Shown here piece after piece: positions 26,796 to 34,668 of a stretch of 35,996 bases of DNA. The notes under the pieces are model-generated. The model was not told where the DNA came from. It worked only from the letters and a program-made list of their open reading frames with translations, and ran no database searches. Numbering within the stretch: position 1 is the stretch's first letter; the number at the start of each line of letters is the position of its first letter. The stretch spans positions 1-35,996 of the forward strand of contig CAKSNY010000030.1 in NCBI GenBank assembly GCA_934476455.1, in the 5' to 3' direction. A program made the translations under genes and the position numbers. This DNA comes from an uncultured Clostridia bacterium (lineage in GTDB: Bacteria > Bacillota > Clostridia > UMGS1883).

Positions 26796-27962
26796 TTACT
26801 TATTTATTGTATTATACAGCTTTACAATTGCAGAAACGGCTTCTTCAACCGTGCAGTTACTTCCGGGCTTAAACTCGCCTGCGTCACTGTTTTTTATAAT
26901 GTTTAAAGTTTTCAGGCTGTATATGGGAGAAACCGCCCAGCCGGATATTGCGCTGTTGTCGGAATACGGTACATCAACCTTTGCTTCCGGCATTTCAATA
27001 TCCAAATACTTCCCTATTCTGTACAAAATTACGGCAGCTTCTTCTCTTGTAAGCGGGTCAAGGGGGGCAAATAAACCGTCGCCTTTACCCTGTACGATAC
27101 CCGCAAATTCAAGCGAATTTATCTTTGTATCCGATGTGTCGGTAAAGGGTGCCTGCTCGCGCTTTGCAACCGGCAGGTCTTTTACCGCAGAAATCATATT
27201 GTATGCTGCCGTGCAAAAATCAAGGCGTGTTGTATCCTTGGTAAAGTCGTTAAAAAGCTTTTCAAGGAAACCAAGCTTTAATGCGTCTTTAACGTCACTT
27301 GCAGCCCATTCGCCTACGTTTACGTTTTCAAAATCAGGCTCGTTGGACACAAGAACAGCTTTTTTCGTACCGGCTCTTCCCGGATAGCTGAGAGCTATTA
27401 CATCATACCACGCAACAAGCTTTGAACCGGCGGTTATATCCTGAAGCTTTACTATGTTTTTTGTCTTATAAGGCTTTATTGCGGCGTCTTTTTCAATAGT
27501 AACAATAAGGGCACGGGAATTATCCGTTACGCTTACACTGCCGTCAGGGTTTTTATTTACTTCATCGGCAGTTATAAGATTAACCCCGCCGCCTTCCTCA
27601 ATGTTTGTTGCAATAAGGTAAGCGTTTGTCTGCGGAGGAAGGCTTTTTGTCATTACTGTTGAGTACTGCGTATAAATTGAATCGCCCTTTTTAATATCCG
27701 TTAAGGAGACAGCGTCAGCCGTTTTACTGTCTATAACAACCGTTTCATCTGTTATATTAAGCGAAATGCTGCCGGCATCGGGCAGTGTTCCGATTATGTA
27801 ATTGTCAGCAATATCGGTTACGGTAACTAAATTCGAAACCGATTTAACCTCAGCTGCCGGCATCGGAGATATAACAATGTCCTCCTGCGCCATAACCGGA
27901 AATGAAACTGCGCTTAAGCTAAGCGCTGCACCTACAAATAGTGCGCCAAACTTTTTCATCAT
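26796..27962 (-). CDS. SLH-domain secreted protein
   Basis: With ATG at 27962 the product is 388 residues with a signal peptide ending near VMAQ. This start is chosen because AGGAAGG lies nine bases upstream; ATG 27971 abuts that site and a longer reading frame to 28055 has no signal-like start. Residues 25-210 form a beta-rich region of unknown family. About 215-388 carry three SLH-type repeats, the first degenerate (SDVKDALKLGFLEKLFNDF), the last two clearer (GIVQGKGDGLFAPLDPLTREE, TLNIIKNSDAGEFKPGSNCT). It is probably bound to the cell wall; the function is unknown. It is not part of the polysaccharide operon. Confidence 0.85.
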   Translation of the reverse strand: MMKKFGALFVGAALSLSAVSFPVMAQEDIVISPMPAAEVKSVSNLVTVTDIADNYIIGTLPDAGSISLNITDETVVIDSKTADAVSLTDIKKGDSIYTQYSTVMTKSLPPQTNAYLIATNIEEGGGVNLITADEVNKNPDGSVSVTDNSRALIVTIEKDAAIKPYKTKNIVKLQDITAGSKLVAWYDVIALSYPGRAGTKKAVLVSNEPDFENVNVGEWAASDVKDALKLGFLEKLFNDFTKDTTRLDFCTAAYNMISAVKDLPVAKREQAPFTDTSDTKINSLEFAGIVQGKGDGLFAPLDPLTREEAAVILYRIGKYLDIEMPEAKVDVPYSDNSAISGWAVSPIYSLKTLNIIKNSDAGEFKPGSNCTVEEAVSAIVKLYNTINK

Positions 27963-28098
27963 TGAAATCATCCTTCCTGTTTGTGTTTTCACTTTATATA
28001 CGCCGCAGGATTGTATACGGTTCATAAAAAAAACAAAAAAAATACAAAAAGACAATTGCCTTCTACGTACATTTTTCGGTTTTATCTGCCTTTTCCTC

Positions 28099-28127
28099 TT
28101 GAAAACCTATAAAATATATGTTATTAT
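28099..28127 (+). promoter_or_regulatory. Promoter of the Rrf2 regulator gene
   Basis: TTGAAA (28099-28104), a 17-base spacer and TATTAT (28122-28127) lie just before the GGAGGG ribosome site at 28141. It is in the 190-base divergent gap with the SLH gene, whose own promoter is unclear. Confidence 0.55.
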
Positions 28128-28152
28128 AGTACAATGAAACGGAGGGGTTTTT

Positions 28153-28590
28153 GTGAAAATTTCCACAAAAGGGCGTTATGCCTTAAGAATGCTTATAGAT
28201 CTTGCCGAGCATGGCAAGGGGGAATATGTTCCGCTTAAAGATATTGCTAAAAGGCAGCAGATTTCAAAAAAATATCTTGAACAAATTGTGCCCATACTTA
28301 ACCGTTCCGATATTTTAAGAACAAACCGCGGCTTCCAGGGTGGCTATATGCTTTCAAACCCCCCTGACAAATACACGGTTGGTGAAATTTTACGTCTTAC
28401 CGAGGGGGGGCTTTCTCCTGTTCCCTGCCTTGATACAGGCTCGCCCGTGTGCGAAAGAAGCGAATATTGCCCTACGCTTTATGTGTGGCAGGGGCTTGAT
28501 AAGGTTATAAACGAATACCTTGATTCCATTACGCTTCAGGATATTTTGGACAAGCAGCAAGATTTGTATTCAAACGATTATGTAATTTAA
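28153..28590 (+). CDS. Rrf2-family transcriptional regulator (IscR/CymR-like)
   Basis: This 145-residue protein has a GTG start and GGAGGG seven bases upstream. The winged-helix DNA-binding region is typical of Rrf2 proteins: MKISTKGRYALRMLIDLA at the start, LKDIAKRQQISKKYLEQI for the recognition helix and RTNRGFQGGYML for the wing. Cys92, Cys100 and Cys106 form a triad like that which binds a [2Fe-2S] cluster in IscR, although the first spacing is longer (C-x7-C-x5-C rather than C-x5-C-x5-C). It is convergent with cysK, so a CymR-like role in cysteine metabolism is attractive. The classical Bacillus CymR lacks the triad, so iron-sulfur sensing is an alternative. Confidence 0.88.
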   Translation: MKISTKGRYALRMLIDLAEHGKGEYVPLKDIAKRQQISKKYLEQIVPILNRSDILRTNRGFQGGYMLSNPPDKYTVGEILRLTEGGLSPVPCLDTGSPVCERSEYCPTLYVWQGLDKVINEYLDSITLQDILDKQQDLYSNDYVI

Positions 28591-28591
28591 T

Positions 28592-28637
28592 AAAAGCGGA
28601 TGCGGCAAAATCAAACAGTCTTGCCGCATCCGCTTTT
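28592..28637. terminator. Bidirectional intrinsic terminator
   Basis: AAAAGCGGATGCGGCAA pairs over 17 bp with TTGCCGCATCCGCTTTT around a 12-base loop, with T-runs on both strands. It lies between the convergent Rrf2 and cysK stop codons and serves both. Confidence 0.92.
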
Positions 28638-28649
28638 TTATTATTCACG

Positions 28650-29579
28650 TTAATCCGCAAACATAGGTGTTGACAGATATCTCTCGCCTGTATCGGGGAG
28701 AAGCGCTACAATAATCTTACCTTTATTTTCGGGTCTTTTTGCCAAAATCGAGGCTGCATAAACCGCAGCGCCTGAGGAAATGCCCACAAGCAAGCCTTCT
28801 TTTCTTGCAAGTGTTCTTCCCGTTTTGAAGGCGTCCTCGTTTTCAATAGCCAATATTTCGTCATAGATTTTTGTATTAAGCGTATCGGGAACAAAACCTG
28901 CGCCTATACCCTGAATTTTGTGCGGACCCGGCGTTCCCTTTGAAAGCACCGGAGAACCCGCCGGTTCAACCGCTACAATCTTTACATCGGGATTTTTCGA
29001 CTTCAGATATTCGCCCACGCCCGATATTGTTCCGCCTGTTCCCACACCGGCTACAAAAATATCAACCTTTCCGTCTGTGTCCTCCCATATTTCGGGACCT
29101 GTAGTAGCTTTATGCGCCGCCGGGTTTGCCTCGTTCACAAACTGTCCGGGAATAAAGCTGTCTTTTTCGCTTGCAGCCAATTCCTGTGCCTTTTCTATAG
29201 CGCCTTTCATACCTTTTGCGCCGTCTGTAAGAACTATTTCTGCACCGTATGCCTTAAGTAAGTTTCTTCTTTCAATGCTCATTGTTTCCGGCATTGTAAG
29301 TATTACCCTGTAACCTCTCGAAGCTGCCACCGCAGCAAGCCCTATGCCTGTGTTGCCGCTTGTCGGCTCAATTATAACAGAGTTTTCTTTAAGCAGCCCC
29401 TTTTTTTCGGCGTCGTCGATCATTGCCCTTGCAATTCTGTCTTTTGCACTGCCCGCCGGGTTAAAGTATTCAAGTTTTGCATAAATTTTTGCGCCAACCC
29501 CGTTTTGTTCTTCATAATTTGTAAGTTCCAAAAGCGGCGTTTTTCCGATTAAATCCGTAATTTTCTTATAAACCTTCAT
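28650..29579 (-). CDS. cysK: Cysteine synthase (O-acetylserine sulfhydrylase)
   Basis: The 309-residue enzyme makes cysteine from O-acetylserine and sulfide using pyridoxal phosphate. The cofactor lysine is Lys46 in NPAGSAKDRIA. The asparagine loop PTSGNTGIGLA, the phosphate-binding GVGTGGTISG, and the C-terminal VALLPDTGERYLST are all present, and length is normal for CysK. It has its own promoter overlapping the end of metH, and a candidate regulatory site downstream of the -10. Together with the convergent Rrf2 gene and the upstream methionine genes it forms a sulfur amino-acid locus. Confidence 0.96.
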   Translation of the reverse strand: MKVYKKITDLIGKTPLLELTNYEEQNGVGAKIYAKLEYFNPAGSAKDRIARAMIDDAEKKGLLKENSVIIEPTSGNTGIGLAAVAASRGYRVILTMPETMSIERRNLLKAYGAEIVLTDGAKGMKGAIEKAQELAASEKDSFIPGQFVNEANPAAHKATTGPEIWEDTDGKVDIFVAGVGTGGTISGVGEYLKSKNPDVKIVAVEPAGSPVLSKGTPGPHKIQGIGAGFVPDTLNTKIYDEILAIENEDAFKTGRTLARKEGLLVGISSGAAVYAASILAKRPENKGKIIVALLPDTGERYLSTPMFAD

Positions 29580-29609
29580 TTTACATACCCCTTTTTTATT
29601 ATCTATATC

Positions 29610-29624
29610 ACCTATCTGTTTGGT
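29610..29624. promoter_or_regulatory. Candidate operator before cysK
   Basis: ACCTATCTGTTTGGT is an imperfect palindrome (ACC...GGT with several matching interior positions) starting almost at the predicted transcription start of cysK. On the minus strand it reads ATACCaaacagATAGG, which resembles Rrf2/CymR-type sites. The neighbouring Rrf2 protein is the natural candidate; this is inference. Confidence 0.35.
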
Positions 29625-29632
29625 ATGTTATT

Positions 29633-29661
29633 ATAATATCACTCACAATTTAATATGTCAA
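29633..29661 (-). promoter_or_regulatory. Promoter of cysK
   Basis: Minus-strand TTGACA (29656-29661), a 17-base spacer and TATTAT (29633-29638). The -35 lies within the last codons of metH, so cysK can be expressed separately from the methionine operon. Confidence 0.7.
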
Positions 29662-32068
29662 CATATTTTTTATTTATTTTTTCTGCATAGCGTACGGTTT
29701 CCATCGCGTCCCTGCAATATTTGTCCGCACCTATGCTTTTTGCGTAATCCCCGGTTAAAACGGCGCCGCCCACCGCAATCGAGCACCACGGTGCTTCTTT
29801 TCTTAAAAGCTTCACTGTCTTTTCCATTGCGGGTACGGTCGTTGTCATAAGCGCGCTTAACCCTACAATAGGCGCTTTGTTTTCTACAACCGCACTTACA
29901 ATCTCTTCCGGAGGAACATCTTTTCCCAAATCTATCACGCCGAAACCGTAGTTTTCAAGCAAAAGCTTTACTATATTTTTTCCGATATCGTGTATATCTC
30001 CGTGGACCGTTGCTATTACAAACTTGCATTTTACGTCAACACTGCCCTTATTGCTTATCATATGTGTTTTTATAATCTCGAACGAGCTTTTTGCCGCCTC
30101 CGCACTCATTAAAAGCTGCGGAAGGTATATTGTTTTGTTTTCAAACCCCACTCCTACGGCGTCAAGTGCGGGGATTATATCTTGTTTTACTATATCGAGC
30201 GGCTGCTGCGATACCAAAAGCTCTTTTGTTATCCGTGCGGCTTCGTCTTTAAGCCCGAGCGACACCGCTCTTTTAAGTGCCGATATATCCTCCTCGCCGG
30301 TTTCCTTTTTACGGTTTATAATTTCTTTCGGCTCATCTTCTGAAATCTTTTCCGAAAACGCAATATACTCCCCGAAATTTTCGTCCATACCCTTAAGCGC
30401 TTTGTAAGAAAAATATGCTTTCATCATATCATACGAATACGGGTTCATAATTGCAGCCGATAAGCCGTTTTCCAGCGCAAGCGAAAAAAACGCACCATTT
30501 ATTGCGCCGCGCGCGGGCAGCCCGAACGAAACATTGGAAACACCCAAAGATGTACGGCATCCTAACTTTTCGCGTATCAGCCTTATAGCTTTAAGTGTTA
30601 TTGAGGGCGCCGCGGGATCGGCACTTACCGCCATTGCAAGCGGGTCAAATATTATATTTTTTTTCGATATTCCGTATTCCTTTGCCGTATTTAAAATTTT
30701 TTCCGCAATCTTAACGCGCCCCTCTGCGGTTTTTGGAATTCCGTCATCATCAAGCGTCAGCGCTACCAAAACGCCGCCATACTTTTTTACAAGCGGGAAA
30801 ATGCTGCGCATTACGCTTTCCTTTCCGCTTACGGAGTTTACCATAGCCTTTCCGTTATATAGCCGCAGCGCCCCCTCCATCGCACGGGCGTCTGCCGTAT
30901 CTATCTGAAGCGGTAAATTTACAACCGCCTGAAGCTCGCTCACGGCGTTTTGAAGAGCCGAAGCTTCGTCAATTTCAGGCAAACCTACGTTTACATCCAA
31001 AATATGAACGCCGTGTTCCTGCTGACGTATGCCCTCTTGCAAAATATAGCCAGTATCATTATCCAAAAGCGCCTGTTTAAAACGCTTTTTTCCCGTCGGA
31101 TTTATTCTTTCGCCTATTAAAACCGGGAACGAACCGATTTCAACCGTATGTGTATACGAAGACACACACATTATTTCCTTGTCCGTAACAGGCAGCGGTT
31201 TCATACCTGCCGCCTTTTTTACAATTTCGCGTATATATTCGGGTGTTGTTCCGCAGCACCCGCCAACAGCCCTTGCACCTGCTTTAATTTGCAGTAAAAC
31301 CTCTTCGGAAAATTCCTGCGGAGAAACATCATATACCGTCTTTTGCCCCACCCGTTTCGGAAGCCCCGCATTCGGTTTAAACATTACGGGAACCGAGCTG
31401 TATTTTAAAATTCTTTCCATAACGCCCGAAAGCTCCCGCGGACCGAGCGAGCAGTTCACCCCGACTGCATCCGCGCCCATTCCCTCCAGCAATGCAACCA
31501 TCGCTTCGGGGCTTGCACCTGTCATAAGCTTTTGGTCGCTGCCGTACGCATTTGACACAAATACGGGCAAGGCACTTTTTTCTTTTGCGGCAAGCAGCGC
31601 TGCCTTCGTTTCGTAACTGTCGTTTAATGTTTCTGCCAGAATTAAGTCTGCACCGTATTTTGTACCGATTTCCACTGTTTTTTTAAACACCGTTACAGCG
31701 TCTTCAAAATCAAAGTCACCGTAAGGCTTTAAAAGCCGCCCCAACGGTCCCATATCAAGCGCTACAAACTTTTCCTGTGTTGCCGCCGATGCCTCACGCG
31801 CAAAAAAGGCATTTTCTATTGCAGCGTAAATTATTTTTTCAAGTTCCTTTTCGGAAAATTTAAGTAAATTTGCCCCGAATGTATTTGCACATACTATATT
31901 GCTTCCGGCGTCGAAATATTCTTTGTTTAATCTTCTTATAACGTCTTTGTGCGATATATTCCATACCTCCGGAAGCTCACCGGGCAAAAGCCCCTCGCCC
32001 TGCAAAAGCGTTCCCATTCCGCCGTCCATAATAACTATATTATCCTTTAAATAATTAAGAATATCCAT
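29639..32068 (-). CDS. metH: Cobalamin-dependent methionine synthase, short form without activation domain
   Basis: The 809-residue enzyme transfers the methyl group of 5-methyl-tetrahydrofolate to homocysteine via cobalamin. The homocysteine domain spans about 1-295, with zinc cysteines Cys206 (GVNCSLGP) and Cys271-Cys272 (GGCCGTTPEYI). The folate (pterin-binding) domain spans about 315-565 (LIGERINPTGKKRF). The cobalamin cap and binding domains occupy about 590-800, with the lower-ligand motif VHGDIHDIGKNIV near 690. The C-terminal S-adenosylmethionine activation domain of E. coli MetH (about 1230 residues) is absent. A separate gene four bases upstream supplies that role. Confidence 0.95.
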   Translation of the reverse strand: MDILNYLKDNIVIMDGGMGTLLQGEGLLPGELPEVWNISHKDVIRRLNKEYFDAGSNIVCANTFGANLLKFSEKELEKIIYAAIENAFFAREASAATQEKFVALDMGPLGRLLKPYGDFDFEDAVTVFKKTVEIGTKYGADLILAETLNDSYETKAALLAAKEKSALPVFVSNAYGSDQKLMTGASPEAMVALLEGMGADAVGVNCSLGPRELSGVMERILKYSSVPVMFKPNAGLPKRVGQKTVYDVSPQEFSEEVLLQIKAGARAVGGCCGTTPEYIREIVKKAAGMKPLPVTDKEIMCVSSYTHTVEIGSFPVLIGERINPTGKKRFKQALLDNDTGYILQEGIRQQEHGVHILDVNVGLPEIDEASALQNAVSELQAVVNLPLQIDTADARAMEGALRLYNGKAMVNSVSGKESVMRSIFPLVKKYGGVLVALTLDDDGIPKTAEGRVKIAEKILNTAKEYGISKKNIIFDPLAMAVSADPAAPSITLKAIRLIREKLGCRTSLGVSNVSFGLPARGAINGAFFSLALENGLSAAIMNPYSYDMMKAYFSYKALKGMDENFGEYIAFSEKISEDEPKEIINRKKETGEEDISALKRAVSLGLKDEAARITKELLVSQQPLDIVKQDIIPALDAVGVGFENKTIYLPQLLMSAEAAKSSFEIIKTHMISNKGSVDVKCKFVIATVHGDIHDIGKNIVKLLLENYGFGVIDLGKDVPPEEIVSAVVENKAPIVGLSALMTTTVPAMEKTVKLLRKEAPWCSIAVGGAVLTGDYAKSIGADKYCRDAMETVRYAEKINKKYVDILNCE

Positions 32069-32072
32069 TTTT

Positions 32073-32732
32073 TCACCTTCTGTACGCGCAGCCCGCCATA
32101 TTGCACCGTGCGCATTTTTTAATTTTCTTCTCCTCCGGTGATGCCGTTATCCCTATTATTGCCGTAACCGATTTTGACGGTGACATTATAAGGCTTTCGT
32201 TCAGCGTCAGCCCGATTTTCCGGCAGCAGTCAAGCACACGGAAAATATCTTTTTGCGCCTCAAGCGGAAAGTCGCCGTAACCCGGGCTGAAACGCGGCTT
32301 TATATACATTTTTTGCAGGCTCATTTTTTTGCACAAATCTTTTTCAAAAACGTCGCACAGGCTTTCTATTCTCTCTGCTCCTATCGCCTGAAATATCGAC
32401 GATTTTAACGGCGACAGCGAGGAGTACTTTACAATTGCGCGATCAGCCTCAAGCCCTATTGTAGCGGCAAAAAGCATTGCCTTTTCACAGCCTTTTAAAT
32501 AATTTACAAACGATTTGCTCTCTGTTTTCATAAATTGAAGGTCGGCTGTGCCGTTTTGCACTTTAACCGGAAATTCGGAAAAGCACACCCTGTAGTTAAG
32601 CCGCGCACAAAGCTCGTCTATGCACTCCTCAACCGCTTGTCCGATTTGCGGGCTTACTTCACGGCAGCCCATATATCGCAAAATTTCTTCTTTATTTAAA
32701 GGCGGCGCATTATATTCTTTAAAATATACCAT
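32073..32732 (-). CDS. Stand-alone MetH reactivation-domain protein
   Basis: This 219-residue protein resembles the vitamin-B12-dependent methionine synthase activation domain, as in Thermotoga TM0269. The best-conserved feature is KPRFSPGYGDFPLEAQ, corresponding to the S-adenosylmethionine-binding loop of MetH, followed by LNESLIMSPSKSVTAIIGI. It should reductively methylate oxidised cobalamin on the neighbouring MetH. The C-terminus has CARCNMAGCAYR, a cysteine cluster that could bind a metal or iron-sulfur cluster and take part in electron delivery. It starts one base after the metF stop. Confidence 0.85.
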   Translation of the reverse strand: MVYFKEYNAPPLNKEEILRYMGCREVSPQIGQAVEECIDELCARLNYRVCFSEFPVKVQNGTADLQFMKTESKSFVNYLKGCEKAMLFAATIGLEADRAIVKYSSLSPLKSSIFQAIGAERIESLCDVFEKDLCKKMSLQKMYIKPRFSPGYGDFPLEAQKDIFRVLDCCRKIGLTLNESLIMSPSKSVTAIIGITASPEEKKIKKCARCNMAGCAYRR

Positions 32733-32733
32733 T

Positions 32734-33615
32734 TTAACTCTTTCCCAAAATATTTGATAAATTTTCCTTAATTTTCATCGCAACAAACGGTTTATTCATA
32801 GAATACACATGAACGTTTGTAATTCCGTTTGCGTACAAATCTATAATCTGATCTGTAGCGTATGCAATGCCCGCCTGCTGCATAGCATCCGGGTATGCGC
32901 CGAACTTATCCACAAGCGCCTTAAAACGCTGCGGCATAAAAGCTCCCGAAAGCCCGGCTGCGCGTTCTACCTGATTTTTATTTGTGATAGGCATAATTCC
33001 CGCAATTACGGGAACCGTTATTCCCGCTTCCCTTATTTTATACAAAAAGTTGTACAGCAAGTTATTATCAAAAAACATCTGTGTTGTCAAAAACTCGCAT
33101 CCGGCATCCACCTTTTCTTTAAGGCGGCGGATATCCTCCTTTTGGTTTTCGCTTTCGGGGTGTACCTCCGGATAGCACGCCCCGCCTATGCAAAAGTCTG
33201 CGTTGCTTTGCTTCAGCTCGCGCACCAAATCCGCCGCATAACGGTAGTCCCACTTTTCTATATCTTTTTTTTCAGTATTTTCGGGAATATCGCCGCGCAG
33301 TGCAAGCACATTTTTCACACCGCAGCTGCGCATTTCCGAAATTTTTTGCCGTACCGCCTCCTTTGTTGACGAAACGCACGTCAGATGCGCGAGAACAGGC
33401 ACATCCGATTTTTCGTTTACAGCCTTTGCCATATCAAGCGTATAGCTTTTTGCGCCGCCGCCCGCGCCGTATGTAACGCTTACAAACGATGGATTAAGCT
33501 TTGCGATTTCCTCCACAGCCGATTTTACGTTTTGAAACGATGTATCGTTTTTCGGCGGGAAAACCTCAAATGACAACGAAAATTTTTCTTTATTTAATAT
33601 CTCTGTAAGCTTCAT
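32734..33615 (-). CDS. metF: 5,10-methylenetetrahydrofolate reductase
   Basis: The 293-residue flavoprotein reduces methylene- to methyl-tetrahydrofolate, the methyl donor for MetH. It has the family phrases FSFEVFPPKND near the start, SVTYGAGG, LALRGDIPE, GGACYPEVHPE and TTQMFFDN, in the usual order and spacing for a FAD-containing MTHFR barrel. It is the first gene of metF / activation / metH, with one- and four-base gaps. The ATG has an AGGAG ribosome site about a dozen bases after the predicted transcription start. Confidence 0.95.
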   Translation of the reverse strand: MKLTEILNKEKFSLSFEVFPPKNDTSFQNVKSAVEEIAKLNPSFVSVTYGAGGGAKSYTLDMAKAVNEKSDVPVLAHLTCVSSTKEAVRQKISEMRSCGVKNVLALRGDIPENTEKKDIEKWDYRYAADLVRELKQSNADFCIGGACYPEVHPESENQKEDIRRLKEKVDAGCEFLTTQMFFDNNLLYNFLYKIREAGITVPVIAGIMPITNKNQVERAAGLSGAFMPQRFKALVDKFGAYPDAMQQAGIAYATDQIIDLYANGITNVHVYSMNKPFVAMKIKENLSNILGKS

Positions 33616-33638
33616 ATAAATAAATCTCCTTTTTTTGC

Positions 33639-33668
33639 ATTATAACACTTTAAATTTCCGCCTGTCTA
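33639..33668 (-). promoter_or_regulatory. Promoter of the methionine operon
   Basis: Minus-strand TAGACA (33663-33668), an 18-base spacer and TG-t-TATAAT (-10 at 33639-33644). The leader is about 15 bases, so no S-box or cobalamin riboswitch can fit between this promoter and metF. Confidence 0.65.
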
Positions 33669-33718
33669 CCTGTATATTGCCTGTTTTATCCGAAAATAAA
33701 CACTAATTGCTTGTTTTT

Positions 33719-34546
33719 TTATGTTCTGTGCTTTATAGGCGGTACACCCGTTTCTCTCTTAAACACATATGAAAAATATGCCGGCGATGAAAAACCCAGT
33801 GCCTCGCTGACCTCGTTTACATTCATTCCCTCTTCGAGCATGGCGGTTGCACGAACCGTTTTAAGCCGCATAAAATGCTTGTTTACACCTGCCCCTGTGT
33901 ACTTTTTAATTATCTTTTTAAGGTTGCTCTCGCTCATATTACATCCGTCCGCAATTTCTTTTACGGACAGTGTATTCGACAGATTGCCGTTCATAAAATC
34001 TATTATTGCCGCAAATGACCTTGCTGTTCTCGTTTTCATAAGAGTTTTTGTACGGTTTTTCGTTTTTAAAAGCTCTAACAAAAACAGTTCAAGCCTGCAT
34101 ACGGTAATCTGTTCCGCAGCGGAATTTTCACCGCTGCCTTTTATTATTATATCCTCAGTTTCAAATCTTTTTTTTATTTCATCCACAATACCGGAAAGCG
34201 CAGCTTTTCCTTTTTCACCCACATAAAAATTCCCGTCCGAAATACTGTACAATGCTGCGCTGTCCGAGGAAAATGATATAACAATAACCTTAAACGCCTC
34301 CCCGACAGACATCAGCCTGTGAAATTCCATGGGCTTGTGCAGTGTAACCTCGCCTTCTGCAAGGCGATAAATCTTATCGTCCTTTGTAACCGAAGCAGTG
34401 CCCGATTTTACAAAGACAATCTCCCAAAAATTATGCATTTCTCCGTAGAAGCAATAATCCTTCTTCTTGTGCGATTCAAACGCGGTGTTGATTGAGTCCA
34501 CCGTAAGAATACGCGGTATACGGTAAAAGCTTTCGGTTTCCCACAT
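33719..34546 (-). CDS. AraC-family regulator with N-terminal cupin
   Basis: This 275-residue protein has an N-terminal cupin sensing domain: FYGEMHNFWEIVFVKSGTAS, then the EVTLHKPMEFHRLMS loop with its two histidines. A C-terminal AraC DNA-binding pair of helix-turn-helix units spans about 175-270 (LSVKEIADGCNMSESNLKK and MNVNEVSEALGFSSPAYFSYVFKRE). Such cupins usually bind a sugar or related ligand. It is divergent from the GH109-like gene, which it likely controls. A recognisable terminator between this gene and metF is lacking, so readthrough is possible. Confidence 0.9.
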   Translation of the reverse strand: MWETESFYRIPRILTVDSINTAFESHKKKDYCFYGEMHNFWEIVFVKSGTASVTKDDKIYRLAEGEVTLHKPMEFHRLMSVGEAFKVIVISFSSDSAALYSISDGNFYVGEKGKAALSGIVDEIKKRFETEDIIIKGSGENSAAEQITVCRLELFLLELLKTKNRTKTLMKTRTARSFAAIIDFMNGNLSNTLSVKEIADGCNMSESNLKKIIKKYTGAGVNKHFMRLKTVRATAMLEEGMNVNEVSEALGFSSPAYFSYVFKRETGVPPIKHRT

Positions 34547-34613
34547 AACATTTCTCCTAAAAGTGTCTGATTTCTAAAGTTTTTTATCCGATTTCATATT
34601 CCATTTTATTTTG

Positions 34614-34633
34614 AACTATCTATAATTATAGTT
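34614..34633. promoter_or_regulatory. Inverted repeat between the AraC and GH109-like genes
   Basis: AACTAT (34614-34619) and ATAGTT (34628-34633) flank an 8-base AT spacer. The repeat contains the -10 of the regulator promoter and a plus-strand TATAAT (34621-34626) that lacks a good -35, consistent with regulated expression of the GH109-like gene. Confidence 0.4.
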
Positions 34634-34653
34634 GAAAGCACAATTTTTGTAAA
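34625..34653 (-). promoter_or_regulatory. Promoter of the cupin AraC regulator
   Basis: Minus-strand TTTACA (34648-34653), a 17-base spacer and TATAAT (34625-34630), leaving a leader of about 70 bases before ATG 34546. Confidence 0.6.
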
Positions 34654-34668
34654 GAGGTGTAACGAAAA

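Noticed and set aside
26758..27387. Open frame of 209 codons on the plus strand
   Set aside because: It is opposite the SLH gene and its translation has no recognisable features.
27963..28055. N-terminal extension of the SLH protein
   Set aside because: The added residues are not signal-like and precede a clear ribosome site and signal peptide start at 27962.
32809..33369. Open frame of 186 codons on the plus strand
   Set aside because: It is the complement of metF, whose motifs are unmistakable.
33616..33718. S-box or cobalamin riboswitch before metF
   Set aside because: The gap is too short and the promoter is only about 25 bases from the start codon; no riboswitch core motif is seen.
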